Shown here: positions 7,660-8,677 of the stretch, piece by piece | Position numbering within the stretch: position 1 is the stretch's first letter | How the letters are laid out: each line of letters starts with the position of its first letter | Origin: an uncultured Collinsella sp. | Lineage (GTDB): Bacteria; Actinomycetota; Coriobacteriia; Coriobacteriales; Coriobacteriaceae | NCBI GenBank assembly: GCA_902470905.1 | Contig: CABRIC010000067.1 | Span: 1-8,677 of the forward strand | DNA: 8,677 nucleotides | Reading direction: 5' to 3' | Program-made: the position numbers and the translations under genes | The notes under the pieces: generated by a model | Database searches by the model: none | Seen by the model: the letters and a program-made list of their open reading frames with translations, nothing else | What the model was told of the DNA's origin: nothing

Positions 7660-8334
7660 GTTCATCCTTTTCTTCCTGAGATATAAGAGAAATCCCTTTT
7701 TGAACGTCCTTCGGGTTCCAAAAAATAGCCGATCAGTCTTTGTATCTTCCTTGCTGTCAAACTTGATAGCCGTTAGCTCGATCGTACAGATGTAGTCAGC
7801 AACTTGGAATAGCCGGTAGGCTCGTGGTGTGGCTTCTCGGTATACGATGACATCCCTTGCTAGAACGTACTCAAGCGCAGAATGAATGACCTCCGTTACA
7901 ATCGGTTGGCCGTTGTCGTAGTAAATCTTAACGGTGTCGTATCGCTGGAAGAATTTCAGATGGTCGAAAAGTTCAACTGTGAGGTCTCGCCTCATTCTCT
8001 CCGCGAGACCGTTTTGATTGCCGGCGAATTCGCTCATTCGGTATTGCAGACAGAGATAGCGTATGGGGAGATGCTGAATGAACGCGCGAAATGTGCTCAA
8101 CATGTGCCTTCGCTGCTCCTTGGGAAGATCTTTGTAGTCGCCGTTTCCATTCAGTAGGGGTCCTGCATGAAAAGGCGTATTGGGAAGCGAGGACTGCGAC
8201 AGGGCGCGCTCGTAGCGGTCAATGCGTTCAACGATTGCATCGTTTTGATCGTGAAAAACGAGGGTGACGAGGTAGTAGTTGGAGACGCCTCCGAGGTCGC
8301 CAGATTCGTCAACAAAGACGGAGAGTTCGCTCAT
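7657..8334 (-). CDS. DUF3800 domain protein (predicted RNase H-like fold)
   Basis: A 225-aa member of the DUF3800 family, which has a predicted RNase H-like fold and occurs often in phages, mobile elements and defence islands; its biochemical role is poorly known. The N-terminus SVFVDESGD carries the family signature with D9. IYYDNGQ (D140) and FQVADYIC (D180) supply the other expected acidic positions, so the putative metal site looks intact. FHAGPLL near residue 56 is also family-like. The C-terminus is very basic (FKKGFLLYLRKKRMN), which may help nucleic-acid binding. The ATG at 8332-8334 is preferred because GGAGG (complement of 8341-8345) stands 6 nt upstream. An in-frame ATG at 8353-8355 has no such site and falls in the T-run of the leader terminator. 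Sample lines give roughly 38-53% G+C against about 60% for the BREX genes, suggesting transfer. It converges on the accessory genes and has its own regulated promoter. Confidence 0.88.
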   Translation of the reverse strand: MSELSVFVDESGDLGGVSNYYLVTLVFHDQNDAIVERIDRYERALSQSSLPNTPFHAGPLLNGNGDYKDLPKEQRRHMLSTFRAFIQHLPIRYLCLQYRMSEFAGNQNGLAERMRRDLTVELFDHLKFFQRYDTVKIYYDNGQPIVTEVIHSALEYVLARDVIVYREATPRAYRLFQVADYICTIELTAIKFDSKEDTKTDRLFFGTRRTFKKGFLLYLRKKRMN

Positions 8335-8337
8335 GAT

Positions 8338-8406
8338 GGGCCTCCATTTTTGCAAAAAAATGCCGGGGGTAAGACCCCGGCTCTTGGAGGCCCCTCTTTT
8401 GGAGGG
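8338..8406 (-). promoter_or_regulatory. Structured 5' leader of the DUF3800 gene
   Basis: In the leftward transcript the ribosome-binding site lies in GGGCCTCCA (8338-8346, + strand letters), which is the exact inverted repeat of TGGAGGCCC (8385-8393). Pairing these 9-bp arms would hide the Shine-Dalgarno sequence. The arms enclose the terminator hairpin at 8362-8381. A third element, CCCTC (8392-8396) with GAGGG (8402-8406), shares two bases with the upstream arm and so competes with it. Alternating pairings of this kind are typical of cis-acting leaders, but the ligand or trigger cannot be told from sequence, and it matches no riboswitch class I know. Confidence 0.6.
8354..8381 (-). terminator. 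Intrinsic terminator (attenuator) in the DUF3800 leader
   Basis: Read leftward, GCCGGGG (8381-8375) pairs perfectly with CCCCGGC (8368-8362) around a 6-nt loop. One A and then seven T (8360-8354) follow, the layout of a factor-independent terminator. The T-run exists only in the leftward direction. It lies between the promoters (8417-8480) and the start codon (8334), so it can only act as an attenuator of this gene unless another leftward transcript enters from further right. Confidence 0.72.
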
Positions 8407-8416
8407 AACCGTATTC

Positions 8417-8446
8417 TTTATACCATGAGATAAGGGGTGCTTTCAA
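8417..8446 (-). promoter_or_regulatory. Second possible promoter for the DUF3800 gene
   Basis: On the - strand, TTGAAA (complement of 8441-8446) and TATAAA (complement of 8417-8422) are separated by 18 nt. Each hexamer has one mismatch to the vegetative sigma consensus. Transcription would start near 8410, downstream of the LexA box, so this promoter could give LexA-independent expression. It is weaker than the promoter at 8452-8480 and may be chance in AT-rich DNA. Confidence 0.4.
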
Positions 8447-8451
8447 GTAAT

Positions 8452-8480
8452 ATTATAATAAGCAAACATATGTTCGTCAA
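8452..8480 (-). promoter_or_regulatory. Main promoter of the DUF3800 gene
   Basis: On the - strand, the -35 element TTGACG (complement of 8475-8480) and a perfect -10 element TATAAT (complement of 8452-8457) are 17 nt apart, the ideal spacing. The expected start is near 8445, giving a leader of about 110 nt. The spacer is occupied by the LexA-like palindrome described separately. Confidence 0.75.
8463..8476. promoter_or_regulatory. LexA (SOS) box candidate in the promoter spacer
   Basis: Read on the - strand the site is CGAACATATGTTTG. The optimal Gram-positive LexA/DinR box is CGAACATATGTTCG, so only one base of 14 differs (8464). The central AACATATGTT is a perfect 10-bp palindrome. It overlaps the last two bases of the -35 element and lies inside the spacer, where a bound repressor would block RNA polymerase. 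That this organism's LexA uses this motif is an inference from Bacillus and actinobacterial LexA sites. Confidence 0.7.
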
Positions 8481-8573
8481 ACTACCTGCGAAAAGTCCTT
8501 AGCCGTCCAGAGGTGGGTAGAGCGGCTCGTAAATTGCTGACGCAATGCGCCGGCGTTTTCCCGAGAAGTATTT

Positions 8574-8632
8574 AGTCTTGACTCGCATAAAAAATGCCGG
8601 GGGACATCCCCCGGCATTTTTCATTCAAGACT
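8574..8632. repeat. Outer inverted repeat around the terminator
   Basis: AGTCTTGA (8574-8581) and TCAAGACT (8625-8632) are perfect 8-bp inverted arms flanking the terminator stem at 8590-8621 almost symmetrically, with only 8 and 3 unpaired bases between the stems. Together they can form one long extended hairpin. Confidence 0.6.
8590..8621. terminator. Strong bidirectional intrinsic terminator
   Basis: A perfect 14-bp inverted repeat, AAAAATGCCGGGGG (8590-8603) and its complement (8608-8621), around the loop ACAT. The A-run on the left and T-run on the right give a U-tract whichever strand is transcribed. It probably ends a leftward transcript from beyond the right edge and insulates the DUF3800 promoter. 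The first 15 bases (8589-8603) are repeated exactly at 8355-8369 in the DUF3800 leader terminator. Confidence 0.88.
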
Positions 8633-8639
8633 TTAGTCC

Positions 8640-8660
8640 GCTGGCCGCGCAGCGGCCAGC
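8640..8660. repeat. GC-rich 9-bp hairpin next to the contig end
   Basis: GCTGGCCGC (8640-8648) and GCGGCCAGC (8652-8660) are perfect inverted arms with a GCA loop, followed by TTTAAACC. The T-run is too short for a clear terminator. It may be a dispersed intergenic palindrome; assemblies often stop at such repeats, and this contig ends 17 nt later. Confidence 0.55.
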
Positions 8661-8677
8661 TTTAAACCACCCGCTAC

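Larger units (their letters stand above)
8335..8677. other. Non-coding regulatory region at the right end
   Basis: This 343-nt stretch contains no convincing gene. From left to right it holds the DUF3800 leader, two leftward promoters with a LexA-type box, about 90 nt without clear signals (8481-8573), a bidirectional terminator within an outer inverted repeat, and a GC-rich hairpin at the contig end. The - strand can be read as 14 codons ending in TAA (8633-8677), which might be the tail of a gene lying to the right, but that is too short to support. Confidence 0.6.

Noticed and set aside
8335..8355. Upstream ATG at 8353-8355 as DUF3800 start (seven extra residues)
   Set aside because: No ribosome-binding site precedes it and it falls in the terminator T-run; the family motif and GGAGG favour 8334.
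7882..8433. Two + strand open frames (7882-8157 and 8167-8433) opposite DUF3800
   Set aside because: No plausible ribosome sites or motifs, and the - strand DUF3800 signature explains the coding signal.
8499..8624. 41-codon - strand frame (MKNAGGCPPAFF...)
   Set aside because: It starts inside the terminator hairpin, has no ribosome-binding site and shows no known motif.
8633..8677. Possible C-terminal end of a leftward gene (VAGGLKLAAARPAD, TAA stop)
   Set aside because: Placement before a strong terminator is attractive, but 14 codons containing a perfect hairpin are too few, and another frame is also open to a TGA at 8625.
1..8677. tRNA, rRNA, CRISPR arrays, IS elements, integrases or attachment sites
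   Set aside because: I looked for cloverleaf-like arms, regularly spaced repeats and transposase motifs and saw none; a tool search could still find weak cases.

Overview
The window looks like one metagenomic contig from a GC-rich, Gram-positive-type actinobacterium, most likely a gut Coriobacteriia member such as Collinsella. That placement is an inference from codon style (about 60% G+C genes rich in GAG, GCC and CGC), terminators of the AAAATGCCGGGGG type, and a Bacillus/actinobacterial-style LexA box. No marker gene confirms it. Bases 1-54 are not genomic: they are an untrimmed Illumina Nextera i7 adapter. Real DNA begins at 55, in the middle of a gene.

Bases 55-5969 are the 3' half of a type 1 BREX phage-defence operon, all on the + strand: the last ~267 codons of pglX (adenine methyltransferase), then complete pglZ (alkaline-phosphatase-fold protein) and brxL (AAA+/Lon-like protein). 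Gaps are 23 and 11 nt. The usual upstream genes (brxA, brxB, brxC and most of pglX) lie off the left end. BrxL carries an unusual ~85-residue acidic, Ala/Pro-rich N-terminal tail with no Lys or Arg.

After a 74-nt GC-rich gap the same strand continues with two genes I cannot assign: a 454-aa helical, cysteine-containing protein (6044-7408) and a 70-aa very acidic protein (7437-7649). Spacing and good Shine-Dalgarno sites suggest they are co-transcribed with the BREX genes. They are candidates for accessory or modulatory parts of this locus.

On the - strand, ending 7 nt from the acidic gene, is an AT-richer DUF3800 gene (7657-8334; predicted RNase H-like fold). Its control region is the most striking non-coding part of the window. 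A near-consensus promoter (TTGACG-17-TATAAT) has a near-perfect LexA box in its spacer. It is followed by a leader holding an intrinsic terminator and a 9-bp pairing that would hide the ribosome-binding site. This reads as an SOS-linked, attenuated defence gene beside BREX.

The last ~100 bases hold a strong bidirectional terminator inside a second inverted repeat, then a 9-bp GC-rich hairpin next to the contig end. No tRNA, rRNA, CRISPR array, transposase or integrase was seen.
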